This document shows positions 33,677-42,326 of a DNA stretch of 48,264 nucleotides, piece by piece. Location of the stretch: positions 1-48,264 of the forward strand of contig JAACUH010000074.1 in NCBI GenBank assembly GCA_009993005.1, written 5' to 3'. A model generated the notes under the pieces. That model was not told the DNA's origin. It did not search any database and saw only the letters and a program-made list of their open reading frames with translations. The DNA comes from Rhodobacterales bacterium. GTDB lineage: Bacteria; Pseudomonadota; Alphaproteobacteria; Rhodobacterales; Rhodobacteraceae. Position 1 is the first letter of the stretch; each line of letters begins with the position of its first letter. A program made the translations under genes and the position numbers.

Positions 33677-36502
33677 TCATTTGCCGACCGTCCAGGCGAG
33701 TGTGGCCGGGCCCTGGGCGACCGGCGCGCCGATGGCGGGGTGGTCGGGTTGGCTGGTGAACTGGGCTGGGCATTTCTCGACGCGCACGCGCAGGTCGAAC
33801 CAGGCGGCCTGGCCTGTGATCGGGTCGCTGTTGGCCCAGCGCAGATCGTCGCCGCGCGCGGGCAACAGTTCGTGGATCAGGTGGTTGAGCAGGAAGCCCT
33901 TGGTCGCCTCGGGTGCGGCGGGGTCGAGCGCCCAGGCGCCCTTGCGCTTGCCGATCGCGTTCCAGGTCCAGACGGTGTTTGCATTCAGCGCGGCCATATG
34001 CGCCACCGGCACGGTGATCGACCCGTGTGGCGATGTGACAAGCGCCCAGTCGCCTTCGGCGAAGCCCTGCGTCTCCCAGACCGAGGTGGGCAGGTAGAGC
34101 GGGTTGTGCCCGTGGATCTGCCTTAGCCAGGCGTTCTGGCTGCCCCAGCTGTGATACATCGCCATCGGCCGCTGCGTCAGCGCGTGCAGCGGGTAGGAGA
34201 CAGGGTCGGTGTGCCCGTCCGACAGCGGCGCGTACCAGACCGGCAGCGGGTCCATCGTGGCGATGATCTGGCCGCGCAGGTGGTCGGGGGGCTGGCGCGT
34301 CCCTTCGCCCTCGGCGGCGAGCTGGAAGCGGCGCATCGGCTCGGCGTAGAGTTGGAAAATATAAGGTTGCGGCGTGTCGTAGAAGCCCATGCGCACTGCC
34401 CAGTCCTGATAGGCCTGCGACCAGGGTTTGTAATAGGCGGCATCTTCGGGGACGTGTTCGATCCAGAAGCTGCCATGGGCGATATAGTTGTCGATCTGCC
34501 CCGCGTTGGCTGTGCCTCGGCCGTGCTGCAACCCGCCCTCGCCCATCCGCCAGCCGGCGAGCGGGCCGATGCCGGGGCGGCGGATGTGGTTGGTGATGTA
34601 ATCGGCATAGTCGGCGTATTTTGCCGTGCCGTCGGTATTCACGAACCCCGGCAGGGCAAGCCTGTGGCCGAGGTCGCAGAGCACCGACTGGAAAGCCCGC
34701 ACATCCCGGTCGGGTGCCACCACCGGCCAGCGGATCGCATCGGCCACAGCGCCCGCCTCGCAGATCGGCCGGTCGAGCAGCGAGATGCAGTCGTGACGTT
34801 CCAGATAGGTGGTGTCGGGCAGGATCAGGTCGGCATAGGCCACCATCTCGGAGCTATAGGCGTCGGAGTAGATGATATGCGGGATCACATAGTCGCCGTT
34901 GTCGTCCTGGTCGGTCAGCATCTGCATGGTGCCCGAGGTATTCATCGACGAATTCCACGACATGTTGGCCATATACATGAACAGCGTGTCGATCCGGTAG
35001 GGGTCGCCCGCATGGGCGTTCGAGATGACCATATGCATCAGCCCATGCGCCGACATCGGGTTTTCCCAGGAAAACGCCTTGTCGATGCGCGCGGGATTGC
35101 CCGCCTCGTCGAGGCAGAGGTCCTCTGGCCCCTGCACATAGCCCAGATGCGGGCCGCCCAGCGGCTGGCCCGGTGTCACCTTGCAATGCGGTTTGGGGTG
35201 GGCGGTGGCGGGTTTGGGATAGGGCGGTTTGAACCGCATGCCGCCGGGTGTTTCCACCGCGCCGATCAGGATCTGCAACAGGTGCAGGGCGCGGCAGGTC
35301 TGGAAGCCGTTGGCATGGGCCGAGATGCCGCGCATGGCGTGAAAGCTGACCGGGCGGCCGGTCATGGTCGCGTGCTCTACCCCGCGGAAATCGGTCCAGG
35401 GCCGGTCGAGCGTGATCGCCTCGTCAAAGGCCGTGCGCGCAATCTCGGCGGCAAGCTGGCGGATCCGGGGCGCGGGAATGCCGGTGAGGCCCGCGACATT
35501 CTCGGGGGCGTAGGTATCCGAGAGGTAGCGCTCGACGATCTGGTGGAACACCGGGCGGTGGGTCACGCCAGCGTGGCGATATGTCCCGGCGAGGTCGGGC
35601 TCCACCCCCGCGCCGTCCCAGCGGGCCAGCGCGCCGGTGCGCCGGTCGATCACCTGCACATGGCCGTCTTCGTCGCGCAGCAAGAGGCCGTTCTGCGGCG
35701 AAGCGGGGTCCTCGTTCACCAGCACCGGCGCGTTGGTATAGCGGGCGAGATAGTCCAGGTCGATCCGCCCGGCCTTGAGCAGCAGATGGATCAGCGACAG
35801 GATCAGCAGCCCGTCGGTGCCCGGCGTGATCCCATACCAGTCGTCGGCCACGGCGTTGTAGCCGGTGCGGATCGGGTTCACCCCGATCATCCGTGCGCCG
35901 CGTGCCTTGAGCTGGCCGATGCCGATCTTGATCGGGTTGCTGTCATGGTCCTCGGCCACGCCGAAGAGGATGAAGAGCCTGGTCAACTCCCAGTCGGGCT
36001 GCCCGAACTCCCAGAATGACCCGCCCATGGTGTAGATGCCCGCCGCCGCCATGTTGACCGAGCAGAAGCCGCCATGCGCGGCGTAGTTGGGTGTGCCGAA
36101 GGCCTGCGCCCAGAGCGAGGTGAAGCTTTGCGACTGGTCGCGGCCGGTGAAGAAGGCGAGTTTTTCCGGCGCTGCCGCGCGCAGTGGGGCGAGCCAGGCG
36201 GTCGCTTGCGCAAGCGCCTCGTCCCAGGTGATCTCTTCGAACTGGCCCGACCCGCGCGGGCCTGTGCGGCGCAGCGGCGCGCGCAGGCGCGAGGGGGCGT
36301 TGACCTGCATGATGCCGGCCGCACCCTTGGCGCAAAGGACGCCCTTGTTGACCGGATGGTCGCGGTTGCCCTCGATATAGGCGACCTTTCCATTCTTGAG
36401 ATGGACATTGATCCCACAGCGGCAGGCGCACATGTAGCATGTGGTCTGGCGCATCTCGTCCGAGATCCTGGGCGAAAGGTCGATGCGGGGTTGCTGCGTC
36501 AT
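33677..36502 (-). CDS. soeA: molybdopterin catalytic subunit of cytoplasmic sulfite dehydrogenase
   Basis: Oxidises sulfite to sulfate; 941 residues, DMSO-reductase superfamily. The N-terminal [4Fe-4S] motif is C22-Y-M-C25-A-C-R-C29 with Cys57 in GVLCAKG. There is no twin-arginine signal, which separates it from periplasmic DmsA/PsrA and fits the SoeA type described in Allochromatium vinosum. The start is placed at ATG 36502, about 20 residues before the cysteines; in-frame ATG 36532 and GTG 36559 are possible. The gene set xsc-tauE-pta-ackA upstream supplies sulfite, which supports this function. Confidence 0.88.
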   Translation of the reverse strand: MTQQPRIDLSPRISDEMRQTTCYMCACRCGINVHLKNGKVAYIEGNRDHPVNKGVLCAKGAAGIMQVNAPSRLRAPLRRTGPRGSGQFEEITWDEALAQATAWLAPLRAAAPEKLAFFTGRDQSQSFTSLWAQAFGTPNYAAHGGFCSVNMAAAGIYTMGGSFWEFGQPDWELTRLFILFGVAEDHDSNPIKIGIGQLKARGARMIGVNPIRTGYNAVADDWYGITPGTDGLLILSLIHLLLKAGRIDLDYLARYTNAPVLVNEDPASPQNGLLLRDEDGHVQVIDRRTGALARWDGAGVEPDLAGTYRHAGVTHRPVFHQIVERYLSDTYAPENVAGLTGIPAPRIRQLAAEIARTAFDEAITLDRPWTDFRGVEHATMTGRPVSFHAMRGISAHANGFQTCRALHLLQILIGAVETPGGMRFKPPYPKPATAHPKPHCKVTPGQPLGGPHLGYVQGPEDLCLDEAGNPARIDKAFSWENPMSAHGLMHMVISNAHAGDPYRIDTLFMYMANMSWNSSMNTSGTMQMLTDQDDNGDYVIPHIIYSDAYSSEMVAYADLILPDTTYLERHDCISLLDRPICEAGAVADAIRWPVVAPDRDVRAFQSVLCDLGHRLALPGFVNTDGTAKYADYADYITNHIRRPGIGPLAGWRMGEGGLQHGRGTANAGQIDNYIAHGSFWIEHVPEDAAYYKPWSQAYQDWAVRMGFYDTPQPYIFQLYAEPMRRFQLAAEGEGTRQPPDHLRGQIIATMDPLPVWYAPLSDGHTDPVSYPLHALTQRPMAMYHSWGSQNAWLRQIHGHNPLYLPTSVWETQGFAEGDWALVTSPHGSITVPVAHMAALNANTVWTWNAIGKRKGAWALDPAAPEATKGFLLNHLIHELLPARGDDLRWANSDPITGQAAWFDLRVRVEKCPAQFTSQPDHPAIGAPVAQGPATLAWTVGK

Positions 36503-36598
36503 GCCGTCCGGTCGTTTGTCATGCCATTCCATGTTAGAGCGGAACAGCGTTTGCGCCACAAGCCGAATATGGGGATTTCGGTTTTGCTGAAACGGCGA

Positions 36599-37663
36599 TC
36601 AGGCAACGCGCGTCCCCAGCAGGGCGAGGGCATCGCGGGCGATCTGGCGTTCCTCGTCGGCGGCGATGATGTGCACGGGGACGGGGCCGAGAAAGGCCAG
36701 GCCCGCGGTGATCGCATCGCGCACCGGGGCGGCATTCTCGCCAATGCCGCCGGTAAAGGCGATGGCGTCGAGCCCGCCCATCGCCGCGACGGCCGAACCC
36801 GCGTGCCGGATCGCCCAGTAGCAGAAATGATCCACTGCAAAGCGCGCCTGCGCGTCGTCGCGCGCAAGGATCGTCGCCATGTCATTGGTGCCGGCGAGCG
36901 CGGTCAGGCCGCTCTGGCGGTTGAGCAGCGCACTCGCGCCGTCGATGCCGTGATCCTGCGCCAGCCGCAGCACCGCCATGCCGTCGATGCTGCCGGTGCG
37001 GCTGCCCATCACCAGCCCGTCGAGCGGCGAATAGCCCATCGAGGTCGCGACCGAACGGCCGTGATGGATGGCGCAGAGGCTCGCGCCATTGCCCAGGTGA
37101 AAGGCCAGCAGGCGGGCGGGGAGCGGGTCTATCGCGCGGATCAGACCGGCGTAGCTGAGCCCGTGAAAGCCGTAGCGGCGCAGGCCCTTGGCCTGCTCGG
37201 TCGCGGGCAGGGCGTAGGTGGAGGCGACGTCCGGGTTGGTCGCGTGAAAGGCTGTGTCGAAACTCGCGCATTGCGCAAGGCCGGGCATGAGATGCGCCAT
37301 GGCGCTGATCCCGGCGAGATTGGCGGGGTTGTGCAGGGGCGCGAGCGGGATGCAGGCGGTGATCTGCGCGATCACATCGACGGTCAGGCGGGCGGGTGCG
37401 GTGAGGTCCGCGCCACCATGCACGACACGGTGCGCGCAGGCGGTAAGCCGGTCGAGCGGATGGCCGGCATCGTCGAGCGCGGCGAGGATCAGCGAGAGTG
37501 CCGCGTCGTGGTCGGCGGCCTTGGCCGGGCTGCGGGTGGCGTTGCAGCGCAATTCACCGCGGCTGCCGATCTCGGTCACGGCGGCGGTGGCCACGGAGAT
37601 GAGAGCGGTGTCGAAGAGCTCGGCCTTGAGCGAGGAGGAGCCGGCGTTGAGCACGAGGATCAT
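36599..37663 (-). CDS. ackA: acetate kinase
   Basis: Makes ATP and acetate from acetyl phosphate, or the reverse. It is 354 residues, shorter than the usual ~400. Signatures are intact: N-terminal LVLNAGSSSLK, HRVVHGG, FDTAFH, RRYGFHGLS, HLGNGASLCA and FTGGIGENA. It lies between pta and soeA; acetyl phosphate would come from the Xsc reaction. The genes pta and ackA are separated by repeat copy F. Confidence 0.95.
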   Translation of the reverse strand: MILVLNAGSSSLKAELFDTALISVATAAVTEIGSRGELRCNATRSPAKAADHDAALSLILAALDDAGHPLDRLTACAHRVVHGGADLTAPARLTVDVIAQITACIPLAPLHNPANLAGISAMAHLMPGLAQCASFDTAFHATNPDVASTYALPATEQAKGLRRYGFHGLSYAGLIRAIDPLPARLLAFHLGNGASLCAIHHGRSVATSMGYSPLDGLVMGSRTGSIDGMAVLRLAQDHGIDGASALLNRQSGLTALAGTNDMATILARDDAQARFAVDHFCYWAIRHAGSAVAAMGGLDAIAFTGGIGENAAPVRDAITAGLAFLGPVPVHIIAADEERQIARDALALLGTRVA

Positions 37664-37683
37664 CGCGGCCGCCTCGTGGTGAA

Positions 37684-37787
37684 AGGGGAGGGGGGCTCTG
37701 CCCCCGCGCGTGCCGCATCGCCATTGTCGCTCGGACCAATGGCGCGACCATGGCGATCCCGGGATATTTCAGGCCAAAAGATGAACA
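37684..37787 (+). repeat. composite palindromic intergenic repeat, copy F
   Basis: GGGGGGCTCTGCCCCC, then a longer imperfect hairpin in which TCGCCATTGTCGC (37718-37730) pairs with GCGACCATGGCGA (37744-37756), then TCCCGGGATATTTCAGGCC and AAAAGATGAACAGGG. It occupies the pta-ackA gap. The outer parts match copies A and B, but the inner hairpin is larger. Confidence 0.72.
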
Positions 37788-37790
37788 GGG

Positions 37791-38729
37791 TCATCGCGCC
37801 ATCCCCGCGACGATCACGCCCAGCGCGGCAGAGGCGATGCGGTCGGGGGCAAGCTGGCTGCGCGAGGTGAGCAGCAGCGGCACGCGCGCGCCCATCACGA
37901 TGCCGCCCGCGCAGGCGGCCATGCCGAGGCTCATCAGCTTGAACAGCGCATTTCCGGTGGTGACCTCGGGCACCACGATGATGTCTGCGTCGCCCGCGAC
38001 CTCGGAGGCGTAGTTTTTCGCCAGAGCGGCCGTGCGCGACAGGATCAGGTCGAGCGCCATGGGGCCCTGCACGATGGCTTGCGGCAGGGCGGTCTGCGCC
38101 CAGAGCGCGATGGCGGCGGCCTCGCCGGTAGAGGGGATGCCGGGGGTGACATCCTCGGAGGCGGCGAGCAGGCCCGTCTTGGGACGGGCAATGCCGAGCG
38201 CCTGCGCCAGGGCCACGGCATGTGCAAGGCAGGCCTGCCGGGTCGCCACATCGGGGGCGGTGTTGAGTGCCGCATCGGTGAGCAGGAGCGGGCGGTCGGA
38301 GCCCGGCACGGTGATGTGGAACACATGGCCGCAGATCGTGCCCCTGGCGCGCAGGCCTGCGGCCGAGGGCAGGAGCCCCTTGAGGAAGGTCGAGGTATGG
38401 ACCTGCCCCTTCATGATGCTGTCGGCCTGTCCGTCACGCGCCAGTTGCGCGGCGGCGCTGCTGGCCATCGCGCCCGGCGCGTCGATCAGCGGCAGGCGGG
38501 AGATGTCCCAGCCGATCTGCTCTGCCGCGGCGTGGATCCGTGCCGGATCGCCGACGAGGACGGGTTGGGCGAGGCCCATGTCGGTGGCCTCGCGCAGGCC
38601 CTGCAGGGGGGTGGCGGCGCCGGCATTGACCAGCGCCACGCGCGGGATGGGCATGTTCTGCGCCTGCCGCAGCAGCGTGTCGGGGCAGCGGGGGGTGGCG
38701 CGGGAGAGGAAGGGGTAGTGATCGGGCAT
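37791..38729 (-). CDS. pta: phosphate acetyltransferase (short Pta/Ptb type)
   Basis: Converts acetyl phosphate from the Xsc reaction into acetyl-CoA. The 312-residue protein is only the PTA_PTB catalytic domain, without the N-terminal regulatory domain of E. coli Pta. Blocks LLTDAALNTAPD, SEDVTPGIPSTGEA, VQGPMALDLILS and VVPEVTTGNALFK are typical of the family. The ATG at 38729 is chosen since AGGA lies 7 bases upstream. A phosphate butyryltransferase-like activity cannot be excluded, but the setting favours acetyl. Confidence 0.92.
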   Translation of the reverse strand: MPDHYPFLSRATPRCPDTLLRQAQNMPIPRVALVNAGAATPLQGLREATDMGLAQPVLVGDPARIHAAAEQIGWDISRLPLIDAPGAMASSAAAQLARDGQADSIMKGQVHTSTFLKGLLPSAAGLRARGTICGHVFHITVPGSDRPLLLTDAALNTAPDVATRQACLAHAVALAQALGIARPKTGLLAASEDVTPGIPSTGEAAAIALWAQTALPQAIVQGPMALDLILSRTAALAKNYASEVAGDADIIVVPEVTTGNALFKLMSLGMAACAGGIVMGARVPLLLTSRSQLAPDRIASAALGVIVAGMAR

Positions 38730-38826
38730 GGCGGGTCCTGTCATCGGTGGGGCAGCGTTGCCGGGCTTGGGCCGCGGGGCAACCCTCTGATTGTAGGTGA
38801 TGATGACAAGGTGATGACGCGGCGCG

Positions 38827-39567
38827 TCACAGCAGGCTCCGGCCGAGGCCGAGCAGGGCGAGAATGGCGAGCAGGACGATCGCAAAGCGGCGGAAGCTTT
38901 GCGGGTCGGCCGCGAGAAAGCGTTTGCCGCCAAGCCAGACCCCCGCGACCATCAGCGGCAGGCCCATGGCGGTCGCAAGCAGCGTGTCGGTGGTGATCAG
39001 GCCGCGCGCGGCCATCAGCGGCAATGTCCACAGGTCGAGCAGGGTGAAATAGGCGATGAGCGTGGCGCGAAAGGCCGCAGCGCTGAGCGGTTGCGCGGCA
39101 AAGAACACCGCGACCGGCAGGCCGCCCACGGCCGCGCCATTGGCAAGGCCCGAGACGAGGCCGGTCGCGACATGGGCGGTATCGCCTGTCGCGCGCCGCA
39201 GGCGCCAGCCGGTGAGCAGCGCCGCGCACATCACCAGGATGAAAGCCGAGATCAGCGCGCGGGCCAGGTCGATGCCGATGGCGGACAGCGCCCAGAGGCT
39301 GATCGGCACGCCGACAAGGCAGCCGGCAAAGAGCGTCAGGACCCGGCGCCACTGGACATGGGGCCGGATGCCGCGGGCCTGCTGTGCGGTCAGGAGGATA
39401 TCGGCGATGATCACCACCGGCACGATGTGGAGCGGGTTGGTCACCAGCCCCGCGGCCGAGACCACGAGCGCCGCAAATCCGAAGCCTGAGTAGCCGCGCA
39501 CGAAGGCCGCGCCGAACATGGCGACGGCCATCCAGAGCGTGGCGAGCGGGCCCAGGTCAAAGGGCAT
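38827..39567 (-). CDS. TauE/SafE-family anion exporter
   Basis: A 246-residue membrane protein with about eight hydrophobic segments and the TauE/SafE (formerly DUF81) pattern: GAAFVRGYSGFGFAALVVSAA near the N-terminus and a repeated half later (SGLANGAAVGGLPVAVFFAAQ). Members export sulfite, sulfoacetate or related anions. It starts four bases after the xsc stop, so it likely removes sulfite or sulfonate produced by Xsc, in the role TauZ/TauE plays in taurine clusters. Confidence 0.88.
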   Translation of the reverse strand: MPFDLGPLATLWMAVAMFGAAFVRGYSGFGFAALVVSAAGLVTNPLHIVPVVIIADILLTAQQARGIRPHVQWRRVLTLFAGCLVGVPISLWALSAIGIDLARALISAFILVMCAALLTGWRLRRATGDTAHVATGLVSGLANGAAVGGLPVAVFFAAQPLSAAAFRATLIAYFTLLDLWTLPLMAARGLITTDTLLATAMGLPLMVAGVWLGGKRFLAADPQSFRRFAIVLLAILALLGLGRSLL

Positions 39568-39571
39568 CGGG

Positions 39572-41344
39572 TCAGGCGGGCTGGGCGCGCATGTCGGCGG
39601 CGTCGATGCCGGCGACGGGCACGGGTTTCTTCATCGCGTCGCGGCGGAAGGGTTCGCCCAGTTCCTGGTTGATCAGCGCCTCGATCAGCGTGGTCTTGCC
39701 GGCCTTCTGGTCGGCCAGCGCGGTGGTGAGCGCGGTGGTGAGGCCCTCCATCGTGCGGGCCTGCACGCCTTGCAACCCGCAGGCGCGGGCGATGGCGGCG
39801 TAGCTCACGCCTTCGTCCAGTTCGGTGCCGACGAAATTGTCGTCATACCACAGCGTCGAATTGCGCTTTTCCGCGCCCCATTGGTAGTTGCGGAACACCA
39901 CCATGGTGATGGCGGGCCAGTCCGGCCGCCCGATCGCGGTCAGCTCTGTCACCGCGATGCCAAAGGCACCGTCGCCGGCAAAGCCCACGACGGGCACGTC
40001 CGGGCAGGCGATTTTCGCCCCGACGATGCTGGGCAGGCCATAGCCGCAGGGGCCAAAGAGGCCGGGGGCGAGGTATTTGCGCGGCGCGTCGAAGTTTGGA
40101 TAGGCATTGCCGATGGCGCAATTGTTGCCGATGTCGCTGCTGATGATCGCCTCGCGCGGCAGCGCGGCCTGGATCGCGCGCCAGGCCATGCGGGGGCTCA
40201 TCCAGTCGGGACGGGCGTCGCGGGCGCGGGCGTTCCAGGTGGTGCCGGGGTCGTCGTCCTCGTGGTCCATCGAGGAAAGCTGCTGCGCCCAGGCGGATTT
40301 TGTCTGCGCGATGGTGGCGGCGCGCGCGGCGCGGCCATCGTCGCCGGCGGTGGGCGCGAGCCGCGCGAGGATCGCCGTCGCGACCTTGGCCGCGTCGCCG
40401 GTGATGCCGACGCTCACCGGCTTGGTCAGCGCGATGCGGTCGGGGTTGAGATCGACCTGGATGATCTGCGCGGCGCGCGGCCAGTAGTCGAGCCCATAGC
40501 CCGGCAATGTCGAAAACGGATTGAGCCGCGTGCCGAGGCAGAGCACCACATCGGCCTGTGCGATCAGCTCCATCGCGGCCCTGGACCCGTTGTAGCCCAG
40601 CGGCCCGGCAAACAGGGGATGCGACCCCGGAAAGGCGTCATTGTGCTGGTAGCCCACGCAGACCGGCGCGGTGAGCCGTTCGGCCAGCGCCATGCTGGCG
40701 GGGATCGCATCCGCAAGGATCACGCCCGCGCCGTTGAGGATGACGGGAAAGCGGGCGGAGGAGAGCAGATCGGCCGCCTGCGCGATGGCGGCCTCGCCGC
40801 CGGCCGGACGCTCGAAGGTGACGATCTCGGGCAGGGCGATGTCGATCACCTGCGTCCAGAAATCGCGCGGCACGTTGATCTGCGCGGGGGCCGAGGCGCG
40901 CCGCGCCTGAAGGATCACACGGTTGAGCACCTCGGCGATGCGCGAGGGGTCGCGGACCTCTTCCTGATAGGCGACCATGTCGGCGAACAGGGCCATCTGT
41001 TCGACCTCCTGAAAGCCGCCCATGCCGATGGTCTTGTTCGCGGCCTGCGGCGTGACGAGCAACAGCGGCGAGTGGTTCCAGTAGGCGGTTTTCACAGCGG
41101 TGACAAAGTTGGTGATGCCCGGCCCGTTCTGCGCGATCATCATCGACATGCGGCCCGAGGCGCGGGTGTAGCCATCGGCCATCATCCCGCCCGACCCCTC
41201 GTGCGCGCAGTCCCAGAAGCGGATGCCGGCGCGCGGAAACAGGTCCGAGATCGGCATGAAGGCCGAGCCGATGATCCCGAAGGCGTCGCGGATGCCATGC
41301 ATCTGGAGCGTTTTGACAAAGGCTTCTTCGGTGGTCATGCGCAT
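39572..41344 (-). CDS. xsc: sulfoacetaldehyde acetyltransferase
   Basis: Thiamine-diphosphate enzyme that converts sulfoacetaldehyde and phosphate into acetyl phosphate and sulfite. The 590-residue length matches the family. The catalytic Glu is in CAHEGSGGMMADGYTR and the ThDP/Mg motif runs from GDGAFG to NYQWGAEKRN. The flanking FVGTELDEGVSYAAIARACGL-type block and QELGEPFRRDAM are Xsc-specific and separate it from acetolactate synthase. AGGA is 10 bases before ATG 41344. It is the head of the xsc-tauE-pta-ackA-soeABC minus-strand array, with a two-box candidate operator upstream. Confidence 0.96.
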   Translation of the reverse strand: MRMTTEEAFVKTLQMHGIRDAFGIIGSAFMPISDLFPRAGIRFWDCAHEGSGGMMADGYTRASGRMSMMIAQNGPGITNFVTAVKTAYWNHSPLLLVTPQAANKTIGMGGFQEVEQMALFADMVAYQEEVRDPSRIAEVLNRVILQARRASAPAQINVPRDFWTQVIDIALPEIVTFERPAGGEAAIAQAADLLSSARFPVILNGAGVILADAIPASMALAERLTAPVCVGYQHNDAFPGSHPLFAGPLGYNGSRAAMELIAQADVVLCLGTRLNPFSTLPGYGLDYWPRAAQIIQVDLNPDRIALTKPVSVGITGDAAKVATAILARLAPTAGDDGRAARAATIAQTKSAWAQQLSSMDHEDDDPGTTWNARARDARPDWMSPRMAWRAIQAALPREAIISSDIGNNCAIGNAYPNFDAPRKYLAPGLFGPCGYGLPSIVGAKIACPDVPVVGFAGDGAFGIAVTELTAIGRPDWPAITMVVFRNYQWGAEKRNSTLWYDDNFVGTELDEGVSYAAIARACGLQGVQARTMEGLTTALTTALADQKAGKTTLIEALINQELGEPFRRDAMKKPVPVAGIDAADMRAQPA

Positions 41345-41401
41345 CTGTGGGGTGTCCTGCTGGTGGGTTGCGGCAGGCTAGGAGGATGGCCCTGCGGGGA
41401 G

Positions 41402-41433
41402 TAGGGCCAGATGGGGGTGGGGGATGGGGCCAG
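41402..41433 (-). promoter_or_regulatory. candidate MocR/TauR operator upstream of xsc
   Basis: On the minus strand CTGGCCCCA (41433-41425) is followed 23 bases later by CTGGCCCTA (41410-41402), ending 57 bases before the xsc ATG. The same boxes in the same order and spacing precede the MocR gene at 45049. As I recall, TauR of Rhodobacter capsulatus binds direct repeats beginning CTGGAC and ending TAA, which these boxes resemble. Confidence 0.6.
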
Positions 41434-41573
41434 TGCTGGTGCATGCTCATATATTTTGCTTGCACCGGCCAAGCCGTCAGTAAATTTGGAATGTGTGGGT
41501 CGGAACTGTGACGACACGCTCTTCGTGTATTTCGCGATGCAATCGCGACTGATGCGGCCCCATCCGCTTTTGG

Positions 41574-42326
41574 TCAGGATGGAGCAACCCCGCACCGCGC
41601 CGCCAGATCGCGCAGGACCAACTCACCATACTTGGGATTGCCATGATGCGTATCGTTTTCATCGGCGTTCATCAGGTCCGGCCGCAGAAATCCATCAGGG
41701 GCTACATCGGCGGGTGGCGCCACGACGGCAATGCCGAGGGCCGAGATCGCGCCCGCCATCGTCTCGCGCACCAGCGCGTCCAGCATCAATATGTCAGCCT
41801 CGCTATGGCCGGACTTGAGCAGTCCGAAACGCCGCGTCGGGGGAGGGGACGACAGCACGGCCAAAGAATGCCCTCGCGCTGCCATGATCTTCAGAAAGGT
41901 CAGGGCCTCGGCGTTAAGGTCCAGCACCATCGCCGCAAAAACACCGTCACTCACCGGTGCCCGGTCCGGAAAGGAGGTCGCCCGCCAGTGGCGGTGCGCC
42001 TTGAACCGTTGGCTGGACAGTATCGTCGCCGTGTGAAAACCGAACGAGATGAAAGTCATGGTCCCATCTGGCGGTAGAATGTGCCCTTCAGTATCGCACA
42101 TCTCGCCGGCAAGCCGGTCGCGGATCTTGCCGGGCAAGATGACGATGTCCTCCCCGGCCATTTCAAAGAAGGGCACATAAAATTCGTTCGCCGCAGCCAG
42201 CGCAGATACAAAATCGAGCGGCCAGCCACCTTTGGCGAAGTCGGCGGCAAGTTATCGCGAAGCCGCGTTCAGCGCATGGACATGCGAGTCCCCGATGATA
42301 CGGTAACGGTGAGCGGAAAAGATCAT
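41574..42326 (-). pseudogene. SGNH/GDSL-like protein gene with an in-frame TAA at codon 25
   Basis: The frame starts at an ATG overlapping the GSCFA stop (TGATG) and encodes MIFSAHRYRIIGDSHVHAL, an esterase-like GDSH motif, then TAA (42254-42252), after which the same frame is open for 225 more codons and looks conserved throughout (for example DTHHGNPKYGELVL near the end, with an Asp/His pair like an SGNH catalytic dyad). Translation could restart only at Met 51 (42176), losing the GDSH motif. This is a recent nonsense mutation, a sequencing error, or readthrough. The family often lies beside GSCFA genes in polysaccharide loci. Confidence 0.75.

Noticed and set aside
34151-36019. A 622-codon plus-strand open frame
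   Set aside because: Antisense to soeA, whose cysteine motif and molybdopterin domains are clear.
33677-36502. Periplasmic DMSO or polysulfide reductase
   Set aside because: No twin-arginine signal peptide is seen at any of the possible starts, and the neighbours are sulfite-producing genes.
39572-41344. Acetolactate synthase large subunit
   Set aside because: No ilvH follows, and the sequence blocks and the tauE-pta-ackA context fit Xsc.
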